From NCBI RefSeq assembly GCF_008642315.1, contig NZ_CP029192.1, forward strand, positions 1,054,001 through 1,118,000: a DNA stretch of 64,000 nt, given 5' to 3'. Positions 16,919 to 28,000 of the stretch are shown one piece after another; the first letter of the stretch is position 1; every line of letters starts with the position of its first letter. Source of the stretch: Streptomyces venezuelae. GTDB taxonomy: Bacteria > Actinomycetota > Actinomycetes > Streptomycetales > Streptomycetaceae. The position numbers were made by a program, and so were the translations under genes. The notes below the pieces were generated by a model, which did no database searches, was not told the origin of the DNA, and saw only the letters and a program-made list of their open reading frames with translations.

Positions 16919-19900
16919 CGCGTGCCCCACTCGCGGTCGATCAGCGCGAACATGTCGTCGGCGCTCGCGGCCGTCAGGTCGTCCGCCTCGCCCTGCCCGT
17001 CCTCGTCGGCGGGGGCCGCGGCGGCGTCCGGCTGCTTCCACAGGAGGGTCTGAAGGCGCCGGATCAGACCCTTGCGGCGGGGATCGTCCACCGCGAGTCC
17101 GGCGAGGGCCTCCTCCAGATCGTCCAGGTGCCCGGCCACGGGGAGCTCGCCCGCGCCGCCGTCGGGCAGGACCCTGTCCAGCAGGTGTTCGGCGAGGGCG
17201 CGAGGCGTCGGATAGTCGTAGACCAGCGTGGCGGGCAGCCTCAGCCCCGTGGCGGCGCGCAGCCGGTTGCGCAGCTCCACCACGACGAGGGAGTCGAAGC
17301 CCAGGTCCTTGAAGGCCCTCTCCGGCTCGACCTCCTGCCCCGGCTCGTACCGCAGCACGCCCGCGACCTGCTCGCGGACCACGTCGAGGAGCCGCCCGGC
17401 CCGCTCCCGCACGGGCAGCGCGGCCAGTTCGCGCCGCAGCGCGGAGGCGTTCTCGGCGCTTTCGGCGCCGTCCGCGGAGGCATCGACGATCCGCCGGGCC
17501 GCGGGAACCTCTTCGAGCAGCCGGGTCGGGCGGGCCAGCGTGAACAGCGGCGCGAACCGTTCCCATTCGATGTCGGCGACCAGGCTGTGCCCCCGGCCCG
17601 CGTCGAGCACGGCGTGCAGCGCGCCGAGCGCCAACTGGGGTTCCAGGGGCGGCAGTCCCTGGCGCCGGGACAGCCCGGCCGCGCCGCGTGCCAGGTCCCC
17701 GTCCTCCGGCAGATCCCAGATGCCCCAGCCCACGGAGACGGTTCGGGGCCCCTCCCCCGCACCGCCGTGCCGCTGCGCCAGCGCGTCGAGATAGGCGTTG
17801 GCGGCGGCGTACGCGCCGTGCTCCCTGCTGCCGAGCGTGGCGGCCACGGAGGAGAAGTACAGCACGGTCTCGACTTCCCCGGGCCACGCCACGGACCCGG
17901 CGGCGGCCGCCAGGTCGCCCAGCTCCATGGCCTGGGCCGTGGCCGCGTCGAGCGCGTCGGGCGTGACGTCGGCGAGGGGGGCGAGCTCGCCGGGGAGGGA
18001 GGTGTGGATGACGGTTCGTATGTGTACGTCTGTGAGCTCGGCGAGGGCGCGGGGCAGGTCCTGGCTCCGACCAAGACCATGGCTACGGCTGTCGCTGTGG
18101 CTGTGGCTGTGGCCTTCGTACGGGACGCGCAGCAGCGTGAACTGGCAACCGTGCGCCTCGACTTCGGCTGCGAGCTCGCCGTCCCGGTCGTCCTGTCGGC
18201 CTCCGCGACCGTCGTCGGGGGCCGTGTCCAGCAGTACGACGTGTGCGGCGCCGGACGCGGCGAGCCACCGCACGACCTGTTCCGTCAGTCGGCTGACGCC
18301 GCCCGTGACCAGGACGGCACCTTCCGGGGGCCGGCCCCCGGTCGTCTCGTCGCCGATCGGCGCATCGGGCACCAGGCGTCGGCCGAGGACACCACCGCGA
18401 CGCAGCGCGACCTGGTCCTCGCCGCTGTCCCCGCACAGCACCGCGTAAAGGGCGGCGGGGTCGAGTGTGTCCGGGTCGGCGGGCAGGTCCAGCAGCCCGC
18501 CCCACAGCTCCGGATGCTCCAGGGCGGCCACCCGGCCGAACCCCCAGACGGGCGCCTGTTCCGGGGAGACCACCGGGTCGGTGTCGCCGCACGACACGGC
18601 ACCCCGGGTGGCGCACCAGAGGGGCACCTCGACCGCGGCGTCGATGAGGCCTTGGAGCAGCGCCAGGGAGGCGGAGGCGCCGGGCGACCCGCGGCGGGCG
18701 TCGGCGTTCGTACCGTCGTCGAGCGCCAGCAAGGAGAGCACCCCCGCGAGGGATGTGTCGTCGCCCGCGCACGTCGACTGCCACGAGCGGACGAGCTCGG
18801 CCAGCTCCGCGCGCCCGGTACCCGGCCCGACCTCGACGAGGCTCACCGGCACACCTGTCTCCTCCAGCGCCCGGACGCACGTACGCGACCAGGTGTCAGC
18901 CGCACCTTCGGCGGCCAGGACCAGCCAGGCTCCGCCGGTGCCCGGCGCGGGCGTCGGCAGGTCCACGCGCCGCCAGTCGACCCGGTACCGCCAGGCGTCG
19001 ACGGTCGACCGGTCCCGCCGCTCGCGCCGCCATACGGACAGCGCCGGGAACACCGTCTCCAGGGCGGCCCGGTGCGCGTCGTCCTTCAGGTGCAGGGTGT
19101 CGCAGAGGGACTGGACGTCCGCGCCCTCGACTGCCGCCCAGAACCCGGCCTCTTCGCCGTCCGACACAGCCGCGACCGTGGGCACCGCGACGTCGGCGAG
19201 CCAGAAGCGCCGCCCCTGGAAGGGGTAGGTGGGCAGGTCGACGGTGCGGGGCGGCGGATCGGACGGGAACCAGCCGGACCAGTCCACCGTGATCCCGGCC
19301 GTATGAAGGCGTGCCATGGCGTGCCCGAAGGCGACATCGTCCGGCAGGTCCGAGCGGAGGGAAGCGGTGACGACGGGCTCGAAGCCACCTTGCGGGTCGG
19401 CGAGGTCGGCCAGGTCGTCGAGGGTGTGCTGGGCGGCGGTGACCAGGACGGGAGCGGGGCCCAGTTCCACGAACACCCCTGCTCGGTCCGCCACTTGGGC
19501 GATCGCGGGCTGGAAGAGGACTGCCTGCCGCACGTGCTTGGCCCAGTACTCCGGAGCGGTGATCTCGGCCTCGGCTTGCTTGCCCGTGACATTGCTGATC
19601 AGCGGAACCTTCGGCGCGCAGAACTCCACACCACGTATCGCCTCGGTGAACTCATCGAGCATCGGCTCCATCAACACCGAATGGAACGCGTGACTGACCG
19701 ACAACGCCTTGGTCTTACGCCCCTTCTCCCTCCAGAACCCAACGATCCTCTCGACCTGGTCAACAGGGCCCGAAATGACGGTGGAATCAGGTGTATTAAC
19801 CGCAGCGACACTCACCGCAGAGTCCTCAAGACTCGCCGCCAACTCCTCCGGCGTCGCCTGCACCGCACACATCGCACCACCCTCAGGCAACCCACCCATC

Positions 19901-22026
19901 AACCGAGCACGCGCCCCCACCACCCGACACGCATCCGCCAAACCAAAAACACCCGCGACATACGCCGCCGCAACCTCCCCGATGGAATGCCCGACCACCA
20001 CATCCGGCCGCACCCCCACCGACTCCCACAACCTGGCCAGACCCACCTGAAGCGCAAACAACCCAGCCTGCGCCCACATCGTGTGATCCAACCGCTCCCG
20101 CGGCCCCCCGAACACAACCTCCCGAACCGAACCACCCAACTCCACATCCAGCAGCCCACACACCTCATCAAAGGCGCCAGCGAACACAGGGAACCGCTCA
20201 TACAAACCAGCCCCCATCCCCACCACCTGACTGCCCTGCCCACTGAACAACCAGACCGTGTCCCTACCCGCACCGACCGGCACCGGAGGCGGCCCCACCA
20301 GTGCCGGGTGCGGTTGCTCCGCAGCCAGCGCCTCAAGGCCGGCCGTCAGCTCGGCGCGGTCCGCTCCCAGCACGACGGCCCGGCGTTCGTGCAGCGCACG
20401 CGTGCGGAGCAGCGACCAACCGGTGTCGACGGGATCGGACGGAGCGGATGGATCGGATGGATCGGCCGTTTCAGCGGCCCGTTCGGCGAGAGCGCGAGCC
20501 TGCGCCCTCAGCGCTTCCCTGCTGCGCGCCGAGACCACCCACGGCACCACGAGACCGCCTTGCCGGGGCCCGGCGCTTTCGGTGGTGGTGGGTGCGGGGG
20601 CCTGTTCCAGGATGAGGTGGGCGTTGGTGCCGCTGATGCCGAAGGAGGAGACGCCCGCCCTGCGGGGCCGGTCCGTCTCGGGCCACGGCACGGGGTCGGT
20701 GAGGAGCTGTACTCCCCCGTCCTCCCAGTCCACGTGGGGCGTGGGGCGGTCGATGTGCAGGGAGGCGGGCAGCTCTCCGTGGCGCATCGACATCACCATT
20801 TTGATGACGCCCGCGACGCCGGCTGCGGCCTGCGTGTGGCCGATGTTCGACTTCACCGAGCCGAGCCACAGCGGCCGGTCCGCCGGGCGGTCCTTGCCGT
20901 AGGTGGCGAGGAGCGCGTTGCCCTCGATGGGGTCGCCGAGCGTGGTGCCGGTGCCGTGTGCCTCCACGGCGTCGACGGCGTCGGGGGTGACGCGGGCGTT
21001 GGCGAGGGCCTGGCGGATCACCCGCTCCTGGGCGACGTCGTTGGGGGCGGTGAGGCCGTTGCTGGCGCCGTCCTGGTTGACGGCGGATCCGCGTACGACG
21101 CCGAGTACTTGGTGGCCGTTGCGGCGGGCGTCGGAGAGGCGTTCCAGGAGGATCAGGCCGACGCCCTCGGAGAATCCCGTACCGTCGGCCGCCTCGGCGA
21201 ACGGCTTGCAGCGGCCGTCCGGGGCCAGGCCACGCTGGCGCGAGAACTCCACGAAGGCCGTGGGCGTGGACAGTACGGTGACGCCGCCCGCGAGGGCCAG
21301 GCCGCAGTCGCCCTGTCGCAGCGCCTGGCAGGCCAGGTGGATGGCGACCAGCGACGCGGAGCACGCCGTGTCGAGGGTCACCGCCGGGCCCTCCAGGCCG
21401 AAGGTGTACGCGATGCGGCCGGAGATGACGCTGGCCAGGGTGCCCGTGGTCGCGTACCCCTCGACCTCCGGCGGTACCTGCTCCCCCGACATGTGGTCCT
21501 GGCTGGACACCCCCGCGTACACCCCGGTGAGCGTGTCCCTGAGTGTGCCCGGGTCGATGCCCGCCCGCTCGAACAGCTCCCAGGCCACTTCGAGCAGTAC
21601 GCGCTGCTGCGGGTCGGCGGCCAGCGCCTCGCGCGGGTTGACTCCGAAGAAGTCCGCGTCGAAGCGGGCGGCGTCCCGCAGGAACCCGGCTTCGCGTACG
21701 TAGGTGGTGCCCGGGTGGTCCGGGTCCGGGTGGTAGAGGCCGCCGACGTCCCAGCCGCGGTCGGTGGGGAACGCCTCGATGGCGTCGCCCTGCGAGGCGA
21801 CGAGGTCCCAGAGCTGTTCCGGTGAGGTCACGCCGCCCGGGTAGCGGCAGGCCATCGCGACGACGGCGATCGGTTCCCGCTGCCGCTCCTCCACGTCGCG
21901 CAGGCGCTGACGGGTCTGCCCGAGATCCGCCGTCACGCGCTTCAGGTAGTGGCGGAGTTTGTCCTCCGTACCCGGCATGCCCTTCTTTCCATCCGTTCCA
22001 TCCGTCCCACCCGTCCCAGCCGGCAT
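16915..22026 (-). CDS. monAVI: Type I polyketide synthase, single module with inactive KR (monensin module 9 type)
   Basis: This is a 1703-aa protein. ATG 22026 has GGAG a few bases upstream and precedes an N-terminal docking helix (about 20-50). KS about 51-475: Cys222 in TACSAS, His357, His397. AT about 590-900: GHSIGE with Ser681 and HAFH (779-782), which indicate malonyl-CoA. There is no DH or ER. KR about 1020-1500 looks dead: the NADPH motif reads [10 protein letters not shown] (1241-1250) instead of TGGTGxLG, the usual HAAGxLDD is lost (HTSLPGELA), and the catalytic Lys position is Gln, though Tyr1406 remains. ACP Ser1579. The module would leave a ketone, as at C9 of premonensin, which becomes the spiroketal carbon. 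An odd His-Ser repeat (1306-1316) lies inside the KR. Confidence 0.92.
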   Translation of the reverse strand: MPAGTGGTDGTDGKKGMPGTEDKLRHYLKRVTADLGQTRQRLRDVEERQREPIAVVAMACRYPGGVTSPEQLWDLVASQGDAIEAFPTDRGWDVGGLYHPDPDHPGTTYVREAGFLRDAARFDADFFGVNPREALAADPQQRVLLEVAWELFERAGIDPGTLRDTLTGVYAGVSSQDHMSGEQVPPEVEGYATTGTLASVISGRIAYTFGLEGPAVTLDTACSASLVAIHLACQALRQGDCGLALAGGVTVLSTPTAFVEFSRQRGLAPDGRCKPFAEAADGTGFSEGVGLILLERLSDARRNGHQVLGVVRGSAVNQDGASNGLTAPNDVAQERVIRQALANARVTPDAVDAVEAHGTGTTLGDPIEGNALLATYGKDRPADRPLWLGSVKSNIGHTQAAAGVAGVIKMVMSMRHGELPASLHIDRPTPHVDWEDGGVQLLTDPVPWPETDRPRRAGVSSFGISGTNAHLILEQAPAPTTTESAGPRQGGLVVPWVVSARSREALRAQARALAERAAETADPSDPSAPSDPVDTGWSLLRTRALHERRAVVLGADRAELTAGLEALAAEQPHPALVGPPPVPVGAGRDTVWLFSGQGSQVVGMGAGLYERFPVFAGAFDEVCGLLDVELGGSVREVVFGGPRERLDHTMWAQAGLFALQVGLARLWESVGVRPDVVVGHSIGEVAAAYVAGVFGLADACRVVGARARLMGGLPEGGAMCAVQATPEELAASLEDSAVSVAAVNTPDSTVISGPVDQVERIVGFWREKGRKTKALSVSHAFHSVLMEPMLDEFTEAIRGVEFCAPKVPLISNVTGKQAEAEITAPEYWAKHVRQAVLFQPAIAQVADRAGVFVELGPAPVLVTAAQHTLDDLADLADPQGGFEPVVTASLRSDLPDDVAFGHAMARLHTAGITVDWSGWFPSDPPPRTVDLPTYPFQGRRFWLADVAVPTVAAVSDGEEAGFWAAVEGADVQSLCDTLHLKDDAHRAALETVFPALSVWRRERRDRSTVDAWRYRVDWRRVDLPTPAPGTGGAWLVLAAEGAADTWSRTCVRALEETGVPVSLVEVGPGTGRAELAELVRSWQSTCAGDDTSLAGVLSLLALDDGTNADARRGSPGASASLALLQGLIDAAVEVPLWCATRGAVSCGDTDPVVSPEQAPVWGFGRVAALEHPELWGGLLDLPADPDTLDPAALYAVLCGDSGEDQVALRRGGVLGRRLVPDAPIGDETTGGRPPEGAVLVTGGVSRLTEQVVRWLAASGAAHVVLLDTAPDDGRGGRQDDRDGELAAEVEAHGCQFTLLRVPYEGHSHSHSDSRSHGLGRSQDLPRALAELTDVHIRTVIHTSLPGELAPLADVTPDALDAATAQAMELGDLAAAAGSVAWPGEVETVLYFSSVAATLGSREHGAYAAANAYLDALAQRHGGAGEGPRTVSVGWGIWDLPEDGDLARGAAGLSRRQGLPPLEPQLALGALHAVLDAGRGHSLVADIEWERFAPLFTLARPTRLLEEVPAARRIVDASADGAESAENASALRRELAALPVRERAGRLLDVVREQVAGVLRYEPGQEVEPERAFKDLGFDSLVVVELRNRLRAATGLRLPATLVYDYPTPRALAEHLLDRVLPDGGAGELPVAGHLDDLEEALAGLAVDDPRRKGLIRRLQTLLWKQPDAAAAPADEDGQGEADDLTAASADDMFALIDREWGTR
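19495..20255 (-). repeat. Near-identical malonyl-AT tract, copy 1 (module 9)
   Basis: This stretch matches copies 2 and 3 almost base for base from the AT C-terminal half to the GQGSQ motif. The wobble positions are less G/C-biased than in flanking domains, for example runs of CCAACC and CACACATC-type sequence on the plus strand. Confidence 0.85.
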
Positions 22027-22043
22027 GTCTTCTCCACTCCTGG

Positions 22044-25000
22044 TCAAGAGGGCAGTTCTCGGTCGATCAGCTCGAAGAGCTCGTCGTCCGAAGCGGATTC
22101 GAGGTCGTGGTCGTCGCTCTCCGCGGCGTCCCCTCCGGTGTCGCCCGCCGCGCTCGCGGTGTCGTCGAGACGCCACAGCAGGCTCTGCAGGCGCGACACG
22201 AGGCGCCCGCGCGTGTCCTCGTCGTGCGCGTGCCCCACGATCACCGTCTCCAGCTTGTCCAGCTCGCCGAAGAGCGGCGCCGACGGGTCGGCCCCCGCGG
22301 GGCACAGCTGTGTGCGCAGCTCCTCGGCGATGGCCGACGGGGTGGGGTGCCGGAAGATGAACGTGGCCGGCAGGCGCAGGCCGGTGGCGGCGGACAGCCT
22401 GTTGCGCAGTTCGACGGCGGTGAGGGAGTCGAAGCCGAGGTCCTGGAAGGGGGCGTCGGCGCGCACCGCGTCGGTTCCCGCGTGCCCGAGGACGGCCGCC
22501 GCGTGCGTCCGCACCAGGTCGAGCAGGGTGCGGTGCTGGTCCTCGGCGGTGAGCGCGGACAGCTTGCCCGCCCAGTCGATGTTCTGCCGGGCCGCCACGG
22601 CGGCGGTGGGCCGCGCGGATCCCCGGCCGCCGGCGAAGGCGCGGAGGAGCGGGGGCAGTGCGGCGGCGGGTTTGCCGGCGAGGACTCGGGGGTTCAGGTC
22701 GGCGGCCACCAGGTGGGGGCGGCCGGCGCGGTGCGCGGCGTCGAGGAGGGCGAGGCCGTGGGCGTTGGTCATCGCCTTCACACCGATGCGGGCCATGCGG
22801 GAGACGTCGACTTCGCTGAGGCTGCCGGTCATTCCGGCGGGGCCGGGGGTGTCAGGCGTGGCGGTGCCGCTCTGCTCGTCGGCCGTACCGCTGTCCCTCG
22901 TGTCCCTCGTGTCCTTCGAGGCTTCCCAAAGGCCCCATCCGACGGAGAGACCTGCCTGGCCTTGGGTCCGGCGGTGCTGCATCAGTGCGTCGCAGTAGGC
23001 GTTGGCCGCCGCGTAGTTGGCCTGTCCCGGACTGCCCAGCGTCGCCGCGGCCGAGGAGAACACGACGAACAGACCAAGACGCAGATCCCGGGTCGCCTCG
23101 TGCAGGTTCGCGGCGGCACCGGCCTTGGCCGCCCACACCCGCCCGAGCCCATCCCGCGTCTGCGCGGTCACCACCGCGTCCTCCAGCACACCCGCCGCAT
23201 GCACGACCCCGGACAGAGGGTGAGCAGGATCGGTCTTGCCGACCAGCTCCACCACCGACGCCGCATCACTCACATCAGCCGCGACAAGAGATGCCTCAGC
23301 ACCCAACTCCGCAATCCGCGCCACCAGTTCGTCAGCCCCGGGAGCGTCCGGGCCGCGCCTGCTGGCCAGCAGCAGATGCCGTACGCCCCACTCCCGCACC
23401 AGATGCTCCGCCACCACCTGCCCCAGCGCACCCGTACCACCGGTGATCAGCACCGTGCCCTCGGGGTCGAGCGGTGCGGGTACATCCAGCACCAGCTTGC
23501 CCGTGTGCTTCGCCTGACTCATGAACCGGAACGCCTCCCGCGCCCTGTCCAGCGGCCAGGAACGTACGGGGAGAGGGGCCAGGGCTCTTGACGTGAACCT
23601 CTCGCCGAGGTCCCGCATCATGACCTCGATGAGGTCCGGCCCGGCATCGGTGACGAGGTCGTAGACGGTGTACGTGACGCCCGGGTACTCCCCGCTCACC
23701 TCCTCGGGCTCCCGCAGGTCCGTCTTGCCCATCTCCAGGAACCGGCCACCGCTGTCCCCCATGAGCCGCAGGGAAGCGTCGATGAACTCGCCGGTGAGGC
23801 TGTTCAGTACGACATCCACACCCCGGCCGCCAGTGGCCTGCCGGAACGCGTCCTCGAAGGCCAGATCACGGGAGGAAGCACGATGAGCGGCATCGACGCC
23901 CATCTCCTCCAGCACGGCATGCTTGGCCGGACTCGCGGTGGCGAACACCTCCGCACCAAGATGCCGGGCGATGTGCACCGCCGCCATCCCCACACCACCC
24001 GTGGCGGCATGGATCAACACCCGCTCGCCCGCCTTCAACCCGGCCAGCTCCACCAGGCCGTACCAAGCCGTCAGATACGCGACAGGCATCGCCGCCGCCT
24101 GCCGCATGTCCCAGCCGTGCGGCACCGACGCGACCATCCGCGTGTCCGCGACGGCCGTCGGACCGAAGGAACCGTGCAGTACGCCCATGACGCGATCACC
24201 GACCGACAGGTGCGTGACCTCGGGGCCGACCTCCGTCACGACACCGGCACCTTCGCCGCCCAGGCCGATCTGTCCCGGCACCATGCCGAGGCTGACCAGG
24301 ACGTCGCGGAAGTTGATGCCCGCGGCGTGGATGCCTATACGTACCTGGCCCGGTGCGAGAGGCTCCAGCACTTCGGGGTACGCGACCGGCGCCACGCTCT
24401 CCAACGTCTCGGCGCTCCCCTTGTCGAGGCGCCAGGCGCGGTCGTTGGGCATGGCGACGGTGGCGCCGCCGCTCGCGCGGACGAGTCGCGGGATCAGCAG
24501 TGTGCCGTCACGGAGAGCGAGTTGGGACTCGTCGAGGTCTTCGACGGCTTGGCGCAGCAGGGACTGCGGCAGCACCTCGTCGAGGGCTTCCGGAGGTACG
24601 TCGTCATCGACGTCGAGCAGGACGAAGCGGCCCGGGTTCTCGGACTGCGCACTGCGCACCAACCCCCACACCGCGGCCGCTGACGCATCCACGTCCGCGC
24701 CGTCGTCCGTCGCCACAGCGGAGCGCGTCACCACGAGGAGACGGGTCTCCTCCAACTCGGGCGCGACCAGGAACTCCTGTACCAACGACAGCGCGCCCTC
24801 GGCAACCCGCAGCCCGTCGCCCGGGGCGGTATTGACCGGCGCCAGCACCGCCCACGGCACTTCGTCGCCGACCGACGCGACCACATCCGTGAGACCGACA
24901 CCCTCACCCGGGAGCACGACCCAGCCGCCACCGTCGGACACGTCTGCCTGCGGGGCCGGAAGCGGCGTCCAGTCCACGGTGAACAGGCCGTCGTCCTGCG

Positions 25001-28000
25001 GCTGCGCGGACCGCAGTTGCGCCAAGTCCGCGGGCCGCAGCGTCACGGATCCCACGCTGAGGACGTTCGTGCCCGTGGTGTCGGTGACCAGGACCCGTAC
25101 TTCCCGCTCGGCCTCGTCGTGCTCACCGGGCGACAACCGCACCCGTACGGTGCCGGCCCCCGCGGCCCACAGGGAAACCTGGTTCCAGGTGAACGGCAGC
25201 CAGACCTTGCAGTCGTCCTGTGGTTGCCCGTCGGACCAGTCGAGCAGCAGGGCCGGGTGGAGGGTGGCGTCGAGGAGGGCGGGGTGAATGCCGTAGCCGT
25301 CGGGCGCGCCCGCGGCCTCGGGCAGGACGACCTCGGCCAGCAGATCCCCGCCATCGCGCCACACGGCCTGCAGGCCTTGGAACGCCTGGCCGTACGCATA
25401 GCCCGCGTCGGCCACGCGCTCGTAGAAGCCTGTCAGGTCCACGGGCACGGTGCCGGCTCCGGGCCAGGCCCCGGCAAGACCTGCGACTGTTCCGGGATCG
25501 GATTCGGGGGCGAGTACGCCGGTGGCGTGGCAGACCCACGCATCATCGCCACCCGTCGCCGTGGAGGTGTCGGCGTCGGGGCGGCTGTACACATGCACGC
25601 CACGCCGCCCGTCCTCCCCGGCCTCGTCCACAACCACCTGAACCCGCAGCCCCGACGCCTCAGGCACCACCACAGGCGCCTGCAACATCAACTCCTCCAC
25701 CACCGCACAACCAACCTCATCACCGGCCCGCAACGCCCACTCCACCAACGCGGCCCCCGGCACCAACACCGCCCCACCCACCACATGATCAGCGAGCCAC
25801 GCAGCCCCCGAACGCGACAACCGCCCGGTCAACAGGCACCCACCCCGATCAGCGAACTCCACCGCCGCACCGAGCAACGGATGCCCCGCCGCCACCAGAC
25901 CCAGCCCAGCCGCATCCCCACCCCCCGCACGCCCCGCCAACCAGAACCGCTCCCGCTGGAACGCATACGTCGGCAACTCCACCACCCCAGACACCGAAGC
26001 CGCCGAGAAGAAGACCGACCAGTCCACGGCCACTCCAGCCGTGTGAAGACGGGCCATCGCACCCAGGAACGCCTGCTCGTCGGAACGTTCTCCGACGAGT
26101 GACGAGACCAGCACGGGCTCGGGCGCATGCGGGTCGGCAAGGTCATCGAGGATGTGCTGGGCAGCAGTGATCAGGACGGGGCTCGGGCCCAGTTCGATGA
26201 ACACACCACTCTGTGCGGCTACTTGGGCGATCGCGGGCTGGAACAGGACTGCCTGCCGCACATGCTTGGCCCAGTACTCCGGAGCAGTGATCTCGGCCTC
26301 GGCTTGCTTGCCCGTGACATTGCTGATCAGCGGAACCTTCGGCGCGCAGAACTCCACACCACGTATCGCCTCGGTGAACTCAGCGAGCATCGGCTCCATC
26401 AAGGCGGAGTGGAACGCGTGACTGACCGACAACGCCTTGGTCTTACGCCCCTTCTCCCGCCAGAACCCAACGATCCTCTCGACTTGGTCAACAGGGCCCG
26501 AAATGACAGTGGAATCAGGTGTGTTGACCGCAGCGACACTCACCGCAGAGTCCTCAAGACTCGCCGCCAACTCCTCCGGCGTCGCCTGCACCGCACACAT
26601 CGCACCACCCTCAGGCAGCCCACCCATCAACCGAGCACGCGCCCCCACCACCCGACACGCATCCGCCAAACCAAAAACACCCGCGACATACGCCGCCGCG
26701 ATCTCACCGATGGAATGCCCGACCACCACATCCGGCCGCACCCCCACCGACTCCCACAACCTGGCCAGACCCACCTGAAGCGCAAACAACCCAGCCTGCG
26801 CCCACATCGTGTGATCCAACCGCTCCCGCGGCCCCCCGAACACAACCTCCCGAACCGAACCACCCAACTCCACATCAAGCAGCCCACACACCTCATCAAA
26901 AGCCGCAGCGAACACAGGGAACCGCTCATACAAACCAGCCCCATCCCCACCACCTGACTGCCCTGCCCACTGAACAACCAGACCGTGTCTCCGCTCGGAG
27001 CCGCGGCCCCTTCAGCTGACAGCGTCAAGGCCGGATGTGCCTCACCGACTGCCAACGCCTCGAGACCTGCGACCAGTTCGGAGCGCTCGGACCCGACCAC
27101 GACAGCGCGCTGATCGAACAGTGAGCGCGAACGCAGCAACGACCAGCCCACATCACGTACTGCCACGGCCGAGTCGCCCGTCACCGCCTCGCTGAGTCGG
27201 CGTGCTTGGTCGCGCAGTGCCTGCGTACTCCGCGCCGACACCACCCACGGCACCAGCCCACCGTCACCGTCTCCCGCAACCACCGGAACAGCCTCAGGTT
27301 CAGGCTCGGGAACGTACTCCACGATCACATGCGCATTCGTCCCCGACGCCCCGAACGACGACACACCCGCACGACGCACACCCCGACCAGCCTCCGGCCA
27401 CGGCACCGACTCAGCCGCCAACCGCACCGCACCCGACTCCCAATCCACATGCGGCGACGGCTCATCCACATGCAAACTCGCCGGCACCACACCACGCCGC
27501 ATCGCCATCACCATCTTGATGACACCCGCAACACCCGCAGCCGCCTGCGTATGACCGATGTTCGACTTCACCGACCCCAACCACACCGGCCGATCCGCAG
27601 CACGCCCCTGACCGTACGTCGCCAACAGAGCCTGCGCCTCGATCGGATCACCCAGCGTCGTCCCCGTCCCGTGCCCCTCCACCACATCGACGTCCCCGAA
27701 CGAGAGACGACCGCTCGCCAACGCCTGACGGATCACCCGCTCCTGCGAGGGGCCGTTCGGCGCGGTCAAGCCGTTGCTCGCACCGTCCTGGTTCACCGCC
27801 GAACCCCGCACCACCGACAGAACCCGATGCCCCTTGCGGCGCGCATCCGACAACCGCTCCAGCAACAACACACCGACACCCTCGCCCCAGCCCGTGCCGT
27901 CCGCCGCAGCGGCGAACGGCTTGCAGCGGCCGTCCGGGGCCAGGCCACGCTGGCGCGAGAAGCCGGTGAAGACCTCGGGGGTCGCCATGACGGTGACGCC

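Noticed and set aside
16919-17887. Extended N-terminus for the LAL regulator
   Set aside because: The frame is open only because it overlaps the ACP/KR part of monAVI in another frame; the GTGA-overlap start at 16918 gives a normal LAL length.
16375-21825. Very long plus-strand open frame opposite monAVI and monH
   Set aside because: It is the high-GC antisense shadow of real PKS and regulator codons; the translation is Arg/Gly/Pro-rich with no domain, and the minus strand has complete KS, AT and ACP motifs.
22027-22305. Extended N-terminus for monAVI
   Set aside because: The extra residues are an out-of-frame reading of the monAV 3' end; the docking helix and a ribosome binding site support ATG 22026.
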